Source: Gammaproteobacteria bacterium
GTDB lineage: Bacteria; Pseudomonadota; Gammaproteobacteria; Steroidobacterales; Steroidobacteraceae
Assembly (NCBI GenBank): GCA_015655465.1
Contig: JAATEY010000025.1
Coordinates: 1 to 54,366 of the forward strand
Direction of reading: 5' to 3'
DNA length: 54,366 bases
Position numbers and translations under genes: made by a program. Below the pieces are notes generated by a model that was not told where the DNA came from, did no database searches, and saw only the letters and a program-made list of their open reading frames with translations. Below, piece by piece: positions 35,563-44,858 of this stretch (the first letter of the stretch is position 1; the number at the start of each line of letters is the position of its first letter).

Positions 35563-37515
35563 ATGGGGAAGTTCAGGGCCCGTTGCTGCCGGCGTGGGTG
35601 GCGGAAGTGGGCAGCCGGGTTGTTCGCCATCGGTTTCTGCCCGGTCGCGGCAATCTCCCCAGCGATGGCGCGAGACCTGGGTGCGGAGGATCTGTCCCAT
35701 CTGTCTCTGCAGGAACTCAGCGACATCCAGATCACATCGGTATCCAAATCGCCGGAGCCACTGCGGGAGGCGCCCGCTGCGATCTATGTCATTACCCACG
35801 ATGAGATAGAACGGTCGGGCGCGGCAAGTCTGGCGGAAGCCCTGCGGCTGGCACCCAATTTGCGCATCACCCAGTTGGGGTCGAGCAATTACGTCGCCTC
35901 GGTGCGCGGGTTCGGTGGTCATCCGGATGTTCAGGCATTTTCCAACAAATTGTTGTTGCTGATAGACGGGCGCAGCGTTTACTCCCCTCTCTTTTCGGGC
36001 ATTTATCTGGATGCCCAGGACCTGATGCTGGGTGACATCGACCGGATCGAAGTCATCAGCGGTCCGGGTGCCACACTCTGGGGTGCCAACGCGATGAACG
36101 GCGTCATCAATGTCATCACTCGACCGGCTTATCTTACCGATGGCACTCTGGTGGTCGCTACGGCCGGCAATCGTGAGCGGGACATGAGCGCCAGATATGG
36201 CGGGAAGATCGGTGACGATCTTGCCTATCGTTTCTACGGCAAGGTGTTTCAACGCGATGCCATGACGCAGGTGGACGGAACAAGTGCGCAGGATGACTGG
36301 TACAAAGGTCAGGCGGGCTTCCGGATCGAGCTGTCGCAGGCGGCAGGCACCGTAACCCTGCAGGGCGACGTCTACGAAGGTGATGAGGAGAGGGTTGGCC
36401 CAGGCAAGCAATCCCTGTCCGGAGAGAATCTTCTCGGCCGCTGGCAGTTCCACACCGATCGAACGGATTTTCAGCTGCAGGGCTACTTCGATCACACGCA
36501 ACGTGGAGCGCCGGTGGACGGCGTTCCGTTCGTGGTGAACACCTTTGACCTGGAGGCTCAGCAGAGTCTGAGCGCAGGGTCATCCCAAAGGCTGGTATGG
36601 GGCGCCGGCGCACGTGCTTATCACTATGACGTCAACAACTCCGCGTCCCTGCTTTTCCTGCCGCCCACCAGGACGCTGCAGCTGTGGAATCTCTTCGTCC
36701 AGGATACCTTGACGCTCAGTACAGCCGTCAAGGTGACGCTGGGACTGAAGCTCGAGCACCATTCCTACACGGGTTGGGAGCCGCAACCGGATGCGAGGCT
36801 GGCGTGGCAGGTCAATGATGCGACGCTGCTGTGGGCTGCGGTATCGCGCGCGATTCGCTCTCCCACTCCGCTCGATGACGATGTGGCCGAAAAAGTGGGA
36901 GGGGAGGTATTTCTTCAGGGCAATCCTGATTTCCAGAGCGAGAAGGTCGTAGCCTATGAAGTGGGTTATCGTGGCAATATCACGCCCACCTTCTCCCTGT
37001 CGGTGTCCAGCTTCTACAACGTCTATGACGATCTGCGCACCGTCGAACCGGCCAGCAGTTCGGTTTTTCTGCCATTGCGCTGGGACAACCTGATGAAAGG
37101 CCATACCTATGGAGTGACCGCCTGGGCCAAGTGGCAGGTTGCCGACTGGTGGCGGATTGCGCCTGGATTTGCCCTGCTCCGGAAGGAGCTCACGTTCAAG
37201 CCAGGAGCCTCCGCACTGCTGGACGTCGGGCAGTCCGGCAACGATCCACGCAGTCATGCGCTGCTCACCTCATCCATGGAACTGGGCACCGGCCAGACCC
37301 TGGATGTTTCCATCCGGCATGTCGCCCCACTGGCGCAGCCTGCTTTGCCGTCCTATACCGAAATGTCGGCACGATTCGGCTGGCGATTGTCTGCCGCATG
37401 GGAGCTCTCGCTTGCCGGAACCAATCTGCTGCACGCCAGGCATCAGGAATATCCGTCACCCGCAGGTGTGGAGATCGGTCGAAGCGTGATGGCCGGGGTG
37501 CGCTGGAGACATTGA
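35563..37515 (+). CDS. TonB-dependent receptor (plug + barrel)
   Basis: LSLQELSDIQITSVSKSPEPLREAPAAIYVITHDEIERSGAASLAEALRLAPNLRITQLGSSNYVASVRGFGG...LLLIDGRSVYSPLFSGIYLDAQDLMLGDIDRIEVISGPGATLWGANAMNGVINVITR. Confidence 0.95.
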   Translation: MGKFRARCCRRGWRKWAAGLFAIGFCPVAAISPAMARDLGAEDLSHLSLQELSDIQITSVSKSPEPLREAPAAIYVITHDEIERSGAASLAEALRLAPNLRITQLGSSNYVASVRGFGGHPDVQAFSNKLLLLIDGRSVYSPLFSGIYLDAQDLMLGDIDRIEVISGPGATLWGANAMNGVINVITRPAYLTDGTLVVATAGNRERDMSARYGGKIGDDLAYRFYGKVFQRDAMTQVDGTSAQDDWYKGQAGFRIELSQAAGTVTLQGDVYEGDEERVGPGKQSLSGENLLGRWQFHTDRTDFQLQGYFDHTQRGAPVDGVPFVVNTFDLEAQQSLSAGSSQRLVWGAGARAYHYDVNNSASLLFLPPTRTLQLWNLFVQDTLTLSTAVKVTLGLKLEHHSYTGWEPQPDARLAWQVNDATLLWAAVSRAIRSPTPLDDDVAEKVGGEVFLQGNPDFQSEKVVAYEVGYRGNITPTFSLSVSSFYNVYDDLRTVEPASSSVFLPLRWDNLMKGHTYGVTAWAKWQVADWWRIAPGFALLRKELTFKPGASALLDVGQSGNDPRSHALLTSSMELGTGQTLDVSIRHVAPLAQPALPSYTEMSARFGWRLSAAWELSLAGTNLLHARHQEYPSPAGVEIGRSVMAGVRWRH

Positions 37516-38175
37516 GTGAGCAATCCTTCCATTGGAGTCAGGGCCCAGCGCTCCGTCTCCGCCATGGCTGCATTCTGGGCGCTGTGGATGTCGACTGTCA
37601 GCACGATCGGCCACGCGGCGGGCGGCTATTCGGAAGACTCGGTCAAGGCTGCATTCATCTATCGCTTTGCCGGATATGTCGATTGGCCCGAAAAATTCCC
37701 TGCACCCCAGACCTTCACCATCGCAGTCCTTGGAGCGGATGAGATTGCAGCCCGGCTTCAGACCCTGACCGCAGACCGGACCATTCGGAATCGACCGGTG
37801 CAGGTGCGTCGAATCACCACCATCCAGGGGGCTGCCGATGCCCAGATGCTGTATGTGCATGCCAGTCCTGGCGCCGATCTGCGGAACCTTCTTTCGGCAG
37901 TCGGCGGGCAGGGCATTCTCACCATTACGGACGAGGAACAGGGCCTGGAGGCCGGCAGCACGATCAATCTTGTGACGGTCGATCGTCGCGTGCGCTTTGA
38001 GGTTTCGATCGTGGCAGCGCGCCGCGCCGGACTCAGGATCAGTTCCGAACTGCTCGCCGTTGCCACGCGCGTGCAGGGAGATCGGATCCGTTCGAGCGTG
38101 GTGTGCGATTCCCGGCACATCCAGGACACCGACTCATCCTGTTCCACGCGGGTGGGCGGCAAGGTGCAGGAATGA
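37516..38175 (+). CDS. YfiR family (DUF4154) periplasmic protein
   Basis: EDSVKAAFIYRFAGYVDWPEKFPAPQTFTIAVLGADEIAARLQTL...GQGILTITDEEQGLEAGSTINLVTVDRRVRFEVSIVAARRAGLRISSELLAVA; GTG start abuts receptor stop. Confidence 0.92.
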   Translation: MSNPSIGVRAQRSVSAMAAFWALWMSTVSTIGHAAGGYSEDSVKAAFIYRFAGYVDWPEKFPAPQTFTIAVLGADEIAARLQTLTADRTIRNRPVQVRRITTIQGAADAQMLYVHASPGADLRNLLSAVGGQGILTITDEEQGLEAGSTINLVTVDRRVRFEVSIVAARRAGLRISSELLAVATRVQGDRIRSSVVCDSRHIQDTDSSCSTRVGGKVQE

Positions 38176-40904
38176 ATATTCCGGCACAAGGCGTCCTGCG
38201 ATCGGTATTTGGCGGTCTCTCGTCAGTAAGAGCAGCGCTCACCGTCGTGGTCATGCTCACTACGACCGTCGCCTTGCTGACCATGACGGTTGCGCTCCTG
38301 CATCAGGATCTGACTGCCTACCGGCGATCCCTGGAAGCCGATCTGACTACCGAAGCAGGAATTCTTGCCTTGTCGACAGCGACGGCCATGGCATTCGATG
38401 ACCGACAGGTTGCGGAAAGAAATCTGTCCGCCCTGAGTGCAAAACCGGCTGTGCTTTCCGCGGCGCTGTACTCGGCTGACGGTGGTCTCTATGCGACATA
38501 CGTCCGCAGTGGCGGACAGCAGCCTGCTGCCCAGTTACAACCTATTGGAACTGGCGCAAGACTGTCCAATGGACTGATGGAAGTCACCCAGGGCATCCTT
38601 CGGAACGGCGAGCGCCTGGGAACGATCTATCTCAGCGGCAACTATGACATGTGGGGTCACATCAACACATATCTGGGCATTCTCGCCGTGATCATGTCGC
38701 TGAGCATGGCCGTTGCGCTGGCGTTGTCCGCGGGGCTGGGTCGCATCATCACCGGGCCCGTCGAAGCATTGGCCGCTGTCGCAGATGCCATCGTCACCGG
38801 GCGCGATCGGACGCTGCGCGCACCGGATACCCGGCTGGAAGAATTTTCGCAGCTCGTCAAGGCTTTCAACAGTGTTCTGGACGAATCCCAGGATCGGACG
38901 CAAGCCCTGCAGCAGTCGAACCTGGCACTGACGCAGCAAGTAAAGGAGCGAAACGCGGCCGAACTGGCGCTGGCGCTGGCCAATGCACGACTGGAAAGCA
39001 CCATGGCGGCGGCGGAAATCGGCAGCTGGGTCTGGAATCTCAAGACCCGCGAAGTGACGCTCGACCGGAATCTTGCGGCCCTCTATGGCCGGGATGCTGC
39101 AGCAGATCTCAGGGGGGACTCTTCGCTCCTCCATCAGCAGATTCATCCAGAGGACTTGCCGCGGGTGCTGGCCGCCGAAGAGGTTTCATTGGAGACCGGA
39201 CATATGGTATCCACCGAATACCGCATTCTGCGCCCGGATCAAACCGTGCGCTGGGTGGTCAGCCGTGGCACTGTCCACAAGAATCAATCGAATCAGCCGA
39301 CCATGCTCCTGGGCCTGTTGATCGATATCACCGCGCAGCGCGTCGCGGAACGGGCGTTGCAACAGAGCGAAAAATTGTACCGGGCAATTGGCGAGTCCAT
39401 CGACTACGGTGTCTGGCTCTGTGACGCCGGCGGTCGCAATGTCTATGCCAGCGAGTCATTCCTGAAACTGGCAGGCATCACCCAGGCGCAGTGTGGGGAT
39501 TTCGGCTGGGGCAATGCCCTGCATCCCGATGACGCGCAGGCCACGATCGCGGCGTGGCAGGAGTGTGTCAGGTCCGGTGGATTCTGGTATCGGGAACACC
39601 GGTTTCTCGGTGCTGATGGGCTCTATCATCCGATCCTCGCCCAGGGCGTTCCCATGCACGATGAGGACGGCAAGACTACAGGCTGGGCGGGAATCAATCT
39701 CGACATCAGCCGCATCAAGAAGACCGAAGAAGCCCTCCGCGACGCGGATCGCCGCAAAGACGAGTTTCTTGCCACGCTCGCACATGAACTGCGCAACCCG
39801 CTTGCGCCCATCCGCCACGCCGCAAGGCTCCTGGGCATGAAAGGGCTGGATGAAGCGCAGAACCAGTCGGCCCGCGACATCATCACCCGCCAGGTCGCCC
39901 GCATGGCATTGCTGCTGGACGACCTGCTGGAGGTATCGCGTATTACGCGGGGACGCCTGGAACTGCGGAAAGAGCCCATTTCGCTTGCCGCGCTGATCAA
40001 GGCGGCGGTCGAGACGACAAAGCCCCTGCTGGATTCCAAGCATCATCACTTTTCCGTTCTATTGCCCGAAACCTCTCTTGAACTGGAAGTCGATCCCCTG
40101 AGAATGTCCCAGGCGCTCTCCAATCTGCTGACCAATGCCGCCAAATACACCGATCCGGGCGGCCGTATCGTTCTCGAGGTCCGTAGCTCACCCACCCAGG
40201 TCAGCTTCGCGGTGAGGGATTCCGGCATTGGGCTCCCGGCAGCGGTCCTGCCCACCATCTTCGAAATGTTTTCACAGGTGGACTCCGCCATCGATCGCTC
40301 CGAAGGAGGTCTGGGTATAGGTCTGGCTCTGGTCAAAGGACTGGTATCCCTGCATGGGGGCACCGTGGAAGCAGCCAGCGAGGGTCTCGGACATGGCAGT
40401 ACCTTCACGATCCGCATTCCCGGCGAATGCATCAGGCACCCGCCGGCCCACCTGCATACGCCCGATCTGCCGGTACAGCTGACAACGGGACCGCGGGGCA
40501 GGATTCTGGTGGCCGACGACAATCGGGATGCCGCCAATTCCCTGGCAACAGTGTTACGGTGTGTGGGCCACGCCACTTTTACCGCCTATTCCGGTGAGCA
40601 GGCCTTGCAGATCGGGGAACAGGAACGTCCAGATGCAATCATCCTGGATATCGGCATGCAGGACATGACCGGCTACGAAGCAGCCCAGCGGATCAGGCAG
40701 ACAGAGTGGGGTAGTGGCGTGTTGCTGCTGGCGATCACCGGGTGGGGACAGAAAGAGGATGTGCAACGTGCCTCGAGTGCCGGCTTCAATTTCCACATGA
40801 CGAAACCCGCGGATCCGGAACGGATCGAGCGTTTGATCGAGGAGTTCCTGGCAATGAGCAAGACCCGCCCCATTACTCTTCCGGAGACACAAGATCAGTA
40901 CTGA
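38172..40904 (+). CDS. CHASE8-like/HAMP/PAS hybrid histidine kinase with C-terminal REC
   Basis: In-frame ATG 38172: TM-periplasmic ADLTTEAGILALSTATAMAFDDRQVAERNLSALSAKPAVLSAALYSADGGLYATY-TM-HAMP (GRIITGPVEALAAVADAIVTG), two PAS, DEFLATLAHELRNPLAPIRHAARLLG, HATPase, REC ILVADDNRDAANSLA..AIILDIGMQDMTGYEAA. Confidence 0.93.
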   Translation: MNIPAQGVLRSVFGGLSSVRAALTVVVMLTTTVALLTMTVALLHQDLTAYRRSLEADLTTEAGILALSTATAMAFDDRQVAERNLSALSAKPAVLSAALYSADGGLYATYVRSGGQQPAAQLQPIGTGARLSNGLMEVTQGILRNGERLGTIYLSGNYDMWGHINTYLGILAVIMSLSMAVALALSAGLGRIITGPVEALAAVADAIVTGRDRTLRAPDTRLEEFSQLVKAFNSVLDESQDRTQALQQSNLALTQQVKERNAAELALALANARLESTMAAAEIGSWVWNLKTREVTLDRNLAALYGRDAAADLRGDSSLLHQQIHPEDLPRVLAAEEVSLETGHMVSTEYRILRPDQTVRWVVSRGTVHKNQSNQPTMLLGLLIDITAQRVAERALQQSEKLYRAIGESIDYGVWLCDAGGRNVYASESFLKLAGITQAQCGDFGWGNALHPDDAQATIAAWQECVRSGGFWYREHRFLGADGLYHPILAQGVPMHDEDGKTTGWAGINLDISRIKKTEEALRDADRRKDEFLATLAHELRNPLAPIRHAARLLGMKGLDEAQNQSARDIITRQVARMALLLDDLLEVSRITRGRLELRKEPISLAALIKAAVETTKPLLDSKHHHFSVLLPETSLELEVDPLRMSQALSNLLTNAAKYTDPGGRIVLEVRSSPTQVSFAVRDSGIGLPAAVLPTIFEMFSQVDSAIDRSEGGLGIGLALVKGLVSLHGGTVEAASEGLGHGSTFTIRIPGECIRHPPAHLHTPDLPVQLTTGPRGRILVADDNRDAANSLATVLRCVGHATFTAYSGEQALQIGEQERPDAIILDIGMQDMTGYEAAQRIRQTEWGSGVLLLAITGWGQKEDVQRASSAGFNFHMTKPADPERIERLIEEFLAMSKTRPITLPETQDQY

Positions 40905-41286
40905 AGACAAAGCGCACGAGATCACTCGCATCATCGTTGCCGAAGACAACGATGATTTGCGCATCCTGATGCAGACCCTGATCAATGAGATGACCGGCCT
41001 GCGCTGTGTTGCATCCACCGCCTTTCTGGACGAGGTGGCACCCCTCATTGCGCAACATCAGGCACAGGTAGCGGTGCTGGACATTCAGCTCCGGGGCGGC
41101 TCGACCATGAAACTCCTGCCTTCTCTCTGCAAGGATTTTCCTTCATCCAGGTTCGTCATCCAGAGCGGCCATTCGAATCCTGGACTCATACGCAGCGCAT
41201 ACGCTGCGGGCGCGCACGCGTATGTGCTCAAATCCGGCGATATAGACGACCTGAACGCAGCGATTCGCGGACTGATTCGTTCGTAG
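40894..41286 (+). CDS. single-domain response regulator (REC); probable non-canonical start
   Basis: In-frame residues before the tracked TTG (40957) read ISTEDKAHEITRIIVAEDNDDL-RILMQTL, encoding the REC acidic pocket. No ATG/GTG/TTG between the upstream stop (40855-40857) and 40957; ATC 40894 lies 6 nt after GGAGA. Confidence 0.65.
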   Translation: MSTEDKAHEITRIIVAEDNDDLRILMQTLINEMTGLRCVASTAFLDEVAPLIAQHQAQVAVLDIQLRGGSTMKLLPSLCKDFPSSRFVIQSGHSNPGLIRSAYAAGAHAYVLKSGDIDDLNAAIRGLIRS

Positions 41287-41305
41287 CGCGCACTGGCCGC
41301 CGGGT

Positions 41306-41620
41306 TCAATCACAATGTGCGGTATCCGTTGCGATTTCCCGCAGCGGCGTTCCGGCACCCGGCTTTTTCCCACCTGGTCCGGATAGCCGATTCATTTGAG
41401 CCAGGTTCCATAACACAGCGGGATGCCAGCGATACTCATGCCCAATGCCCACGCATTGAAACCCCGTGTCGTCCGGCAGCACTTTCAGATGAACCTCGCC
41501 GCGACCCGATCCCCTGCAATGCGGGCAGAGAAGATCGTAGTCTCTCGAGCAGGCTTCGATGCTGTCCGGGGCGACTTCCAGGTGCCGCCACAGGTGTACC
41601 AGCAATTCTCTGCGATCCAT
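41306..41620 (-). CDS. small zinc-ribbon-like hypothetical protein
   Basis: 104 aa; MDRRELLVHLWRHLEVAPDSIEACSRDYDLLCPHCRGSGRGEVHLKVLPDDTGFQCVGIGHEYRWHPAVLWNL; CPHC pair. Confidence 0.55.
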   Translation of the reverse strand: MDRRELLVHLWRHLEVAPDSIEACSRDYDLLCPHCRGSGRGEVHLKVLPDDTGFQCVGIGHEYRWHPAVLWNLAQMNRLSGPGGKKPGAGTPLREIATDTAHCD

Positions 41621-41647
41621 GAGACCTCCCGCGGATATGCCCCCGTT

Positions 41648-42757
41648 TTACGGTAGCGCGGCGCTCACCGCTGTAGGACATCCTTGCAATGTCTTGTGCG
41701 ACGCAGCGGACGCGGCCACCTTTTCGTCCTCGTGGCGCTGTCCCTGGTGCGTGACCACTTCATGCACGAATCGCAGTTTCAACAGCACCTGCCCCGGCAC
41801 CACGAACGGATAAGGATCGTGCAAGCCCATGCTGCGATTCAGGTTGTTGAGTGCATAAGTCAGGGCGAACCAGTTCTTCACCAGTGTGGCAAATCTTTCC
41901 TTGCCGAGAACCGGATCGATATGAGCAATCGATGGTTCCCGGCTATGCAGTGGATGCAGTGCGACACCGCAGGCTGCGGCGGTATCCAGGCTGTCGATCA
42001 TGTGCAGGTAGTGCGCCCAGGTCTCGGCCCAGTCTTCCCAGGGATGGGATGCCGCATAGCGGCTGACGAAGGTTTGTTGCCAGTCTGCGGGTGGGCCGTC
42101 ATCGTAGTAGCGCTGCAGCGCCTGCTCGTAGTCGGCCCTCTCGTCGCCAAACAGCCTGCGATATTCGTCAAGCCAGTCGGTGTCGCGGATCGGCAGGTTC
42201 CAGTAGTAATGCCCGATCTCGTGGCGGAGATGTCCCAGCAGGGTGCGGTAGGGTTCATTCATCTGGATTCGCCGCCGCTCCCGTTCAGGATCATCGGCCT
42301 CGGCGATGTTCAAGGTGACAAGGCCCTCGTCATGTCCGGTAAGTACCGGGCCGCTTTCTGGCGAAGGTTGATCGGCCTTGAACTCAAAGGCCAACCCCCT
42401 TGCCGGATCGATCGCCTTGCTGACCACAGGCAGTCCCAGGTCGAGCAGGGTGTATACCAGGCGCCGTTTGGCGACCTCCACTCGATACCAGGCCTCCTTG
42501 TTTCCTGGCTGTGTCAGGTCCGGAATCACCGAGGTCAGCCGGCAGGACAGACAAAAAGCATCCGGTTCCGTAGCCGGGATCACCCAGTTGCAGACGTTCT
42601 GGACGGTATAGTTCTGACATGCACGGTAGCGCTTGCCCTCCAGCGTGCCCATGGAACCCAGGTCGGGGAAGAACCCCACTGTCCGGCTGCAGCGATTGCA
42701 GGTGACATTCTCGAAAAACAATGGTCCGTCGCATTTGTCGCAATGGAAAGTCTTCAT
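41648..42757 (-). CDS. putative zinc-binding metallopeptidase (COG4307-like)
   Basis: N-terminal zinc ribbon MKTFHCDKCDGPLFFENVTCNRC; active site LLGHLRHEIGHYYWNLPI (HEIGH). Confidence 0.92.
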   Translation of the reverse strand: MKTFHCDKCDGPLFFENVTCNRCSRTVGFFPDLGSMGTLEGKRYRACQNYTVQNVCNWVIPATEPDAFCLSCRLTSVIPDLTQPGNKEAWYRVEVAKRRLVYTLLDLGLPVVSKAIDPARGLAFEFKADQPSPESGPVLTGHDEGLVTLNIAEADDPERERRRIQMNEPYRTLLGHLRHEIGHYYWNLPIRDTDWLDEYRRLFGDERADYEQALQRYYDDGPPADWQQTFVSRYAASHPWEDWAETWAHYLHMIDSLDTAAACGVALHPLHSREPSIAHIDPVLGKERFATLVKNWFALTYALNNLNRSMGLHDPYPFVVPGQVLLKLRFVHEVVTHQGQRHEDEKVAASAASHKTLQGCPTAVSAALP

Positions 42758-42867
42758 GGGCGGCCCGCGTTGCAGTTCGTTGCGCGAGTTTCGACGAAGT
42801 CGGCCGCGAGCACCTTAGGCCAGGGTCGACGGACGGAGTCGGATCAGTCTCACAAGCCGATGCAACA

Positions 42868-43989
42868 CTAGCGTCCAGCCGCATGAATGATCGGTGCGTC
42901 GCGGCCAACCTGCGTTGGGCCGTTTGGCTCGGTGATGGCGCCCCGACCCAGTACCTGTCCCCAGCGCCGCCAGCCCGGATGCGCATCGGCGGCGATTTTC
43001 AGCGAGGTAAGAATGGGAACAGCGAGAAACGCGCCGCCTATGCCCCAGGCGGTAGCGCCAATCAGCAGTCCCAGGATCACGACCAGCGGGTTCAACAACA
43101 GCTTCCTGCCCAGCAGTTGCGGCGTTACAAACTGCGACTCGGTGATATGCAGTACCAGGAATGCGGCCACCGGCAGGAACGTGATCGAGGCGAAGCCATG
43201 GTCCGCGAAACTCCCCGCCAGGATCAACGCGGCCGAAATCAATGCGCCGATGATGGGTACGAAGTTGAACAGGCCTGCCACGACTCCGTAGGCAGCCGCA
43301 TCCTTCACGTCCAGGGACCAGAGCAGGGCGCCTGTCGCGACGCCGAAACTGATGTTGATGACGGTGACCAGATAGAGGTACCGGGAAGCCTGTTGCCGGA
43401 TCGCCGCGCAGACCCGTAGCCAGGCGCGGCGCTCGCTCTTGTTCCGCACCGCCACCAGCACCGCACGGCCCACGCCTGAACCTGAGGTAAGGATGAAGAA
43501 GCACAGCACCACCGAAGTGCCCGCGCCAAGCAGCGATCGGGAAATGCCTGCGGCAACCGGCGTCAGCATGGTCAGCACCGCCTGCTGATCGTCTGTCTGC
43601 GTGCGGGCATTGCGGACAGGCGGCCGCGCCTGGCCGTCGGTGATGTCCATGACTTCATGATGTGCTATGCGCAGGATGTCCGGGCCGCGCGTAAGCAGTC
43701 CCAGCAGCGGCTGCCGCACCAGATAGACGGCGATCCCCACGGTGGTGAGCAGCAGGACCACGGCCAGCAGCGATGCGAGGCCACGTGGAAGGTGCGCCCG
43801 GCACAGGTGATTGCACAACGGCGACAGGGCGAGCGCCAGCAGAATGGCCGCGAACAGCGGTACTGCAACTGTCCGGCTCACTACCAGTGCTGCAAACGCC
43901 GCGACGCCGGCCGCGACCCGAACCCAGGGCATGAGACGCCTTCCATCCGACGCTGTTGCGGCAGCATCAGGGGAAGGGCGTGTGTTCAT
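42868..43989 (-). CDS. AI-2E family (PerM-like) transporter
   Basis: Internal ATG 43989: MNTRPSPDAAATASDGRRLMPWVRVAAGVAAFAALVVSRTVAVPLFAAILLALALSPLCNHL...NFVPIIGALISAALILAGSF...QFVTPQLLGRKLLLNPLVVILGLLIGATAWGIGGAFLAVPIL. Confidence 0.92.
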   Translation of the reverse strand: MNTRPSPDAAATASDGRRLMPWVRVAAGVAAFAALVVSRTVAVPLFAAILLALALSPLCNHLCRAHLPRGLASLLAVVLLLTTVGIAVYLVRQPLLGLLTRGPDILRIAHHEVMDITDGQARPPVRNARTQTDDQQAVLTMLTPVAAGISRSLLGAGTSVVLCFFILTSGSGVGRAVLVAVRNKSERRAWLRVCAAIRQQASRYLYLVTVINISFGVATGALLWSLDVKDAAAYGVVAGLFNFVPIIGALISAALILAGSFADHGFASITFLPVAAFLVLHITESQFVTPQLLGRKLLLNPLVVILGLLIGATAWGIGGAFLAVPILTSLKIAADAHPGWRRWGQVLGRGAITEPNGPTQVGRDAPIIHAAGR

Positions 43990-44576
43990 GCCGCCCGGCG
44001 CCATGCCTCTTGGTACCGTTTTGCGGAGATTTCCCAGTTGCTGTGTGCAAGCAGATCGCGCATGTAATGGTCGCGACCCTTGGCGCCGTAATCCGTCCAG
44101 TATGCGTGTTCCCACAGATCCACGACGTACAGCACTGCACTGTCGGCAGGAAGCCCGAATTCGTGCAGGTCGATCCAGTAGTTGTCGACGAGACCGCTTC
44201 GGGCCTCGAAGCAGGTCAGCACCCAGCCAGGCCCACGGGTCTTGCCAAGCTCCAGGATGTCGTCCTGCCATGCCTGGAATGAGCCGAAGCGTTGCGACAC
44301 CGCGGTGGAGAATGTGCCGTTGTTGCCTTCACCAGGCGCTTCGAACTGCTCGAAGAACAGCTCGTGCAGGCGTGCTCCATTGCCTTCGAATGACAGTCTG
44401 CGCGCCAGTGTTTCCCGTGGTGTCAGCGCAGCAGTCGCCGCCTGCGGAACAGTCGCATCGCGCAGCTGCTTCAGTACGGCTTCTGTCTGCTCGACATAGC
44501 CCTTGTAGAGTCCAAGGTGGGCCTCAACCGACGCTGCAGAGAGGTTGCCGAACGGCGCCAGTTTGAACTCCCTCAT
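43986..44576 (-). CDS. superoxide dismutase (Fe/Mn family)
   Basis: MREFKLAPFGNLSAASVEAHLGLYKGYV...LHELFFEQFEAPGEGNNG...GPGWVLTCFEARSGLVDNYWIDLHEFGLPADSAVLYVVDLWEHAYWTDYGAKGRDHYM. TTG 44585 is an alternative start. Confidence 0.92.
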   Translation of the reverse strand: MREFKLAPFGNLSAASVEAHLGLYKGYVEQTEAVLKQLRDATVPQAATAALTPRETLARRLSFEGNGARLHELFFEQFEAPGEGNNGTFSTAVSQRFGSFQAWQDDILELGKTRGPGWVLTCFEARSGLVDNYWIDLHEFGLPADSAVLYVVDLWEHAYWTDYGAKGRDHYMRDLLAHSNWEISAKRYQEAWRRAA

Positions 44577-44594
44577 GCTCCACAACCTCGCAGG

Positions 44595-44858
44595 TCAGTC
44601 TTTCCTGCGTGTGAATGAACGTGCAATGTCCGCCACCACGCCGATGCCGCTGGTGCCGACAATGCGTGTCGCCAGTACCGCCAGCACGGAACCCGAAAAC
44701 ATCAACACACGGCGGTTGCGCGGGTTGAACGCAAAGCGCATCACCTTGCTGCGGGGGAAATGATCCCCGTCATCGTCCTGGCCGTTGCGCAGGACGCGGG
44801 TGGCAGGAATCAGGTACTCGCGCAGCTGCCGGCGCGTGACATCCATGGGTTCGCTCAT
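44595..44858 (-). CDS. small membrane protein in YqjK-like position
   Basis: MSEPMDVTRRQLREYLIPATRVLRNGQDDDGDHFPRSKVMRFAFNPRNRRVLMFSGSVLAVLATRIVGTSGIGVVADIARSFTRRKD; ATGA overlap with the upstream gene. Confidence 0.7.
   Translation of the reverse strand: MSEPMDVTRRQLREYLIPATRVLRNGQDDDGDHFPRSKVMRFAFNPRNRRVLMFSGSVLAVLATRIVGTSGIGVVADIARSFTRRKD

Noticed and set aside
2055-36769. TCCTACA/TGTAGGA inside genes at 2055, 15901 and 36763
   Set aside because: In-frame codons of OPT, Wzz and TonB genes; likely chance occurrences, not counted as regulatory sites.
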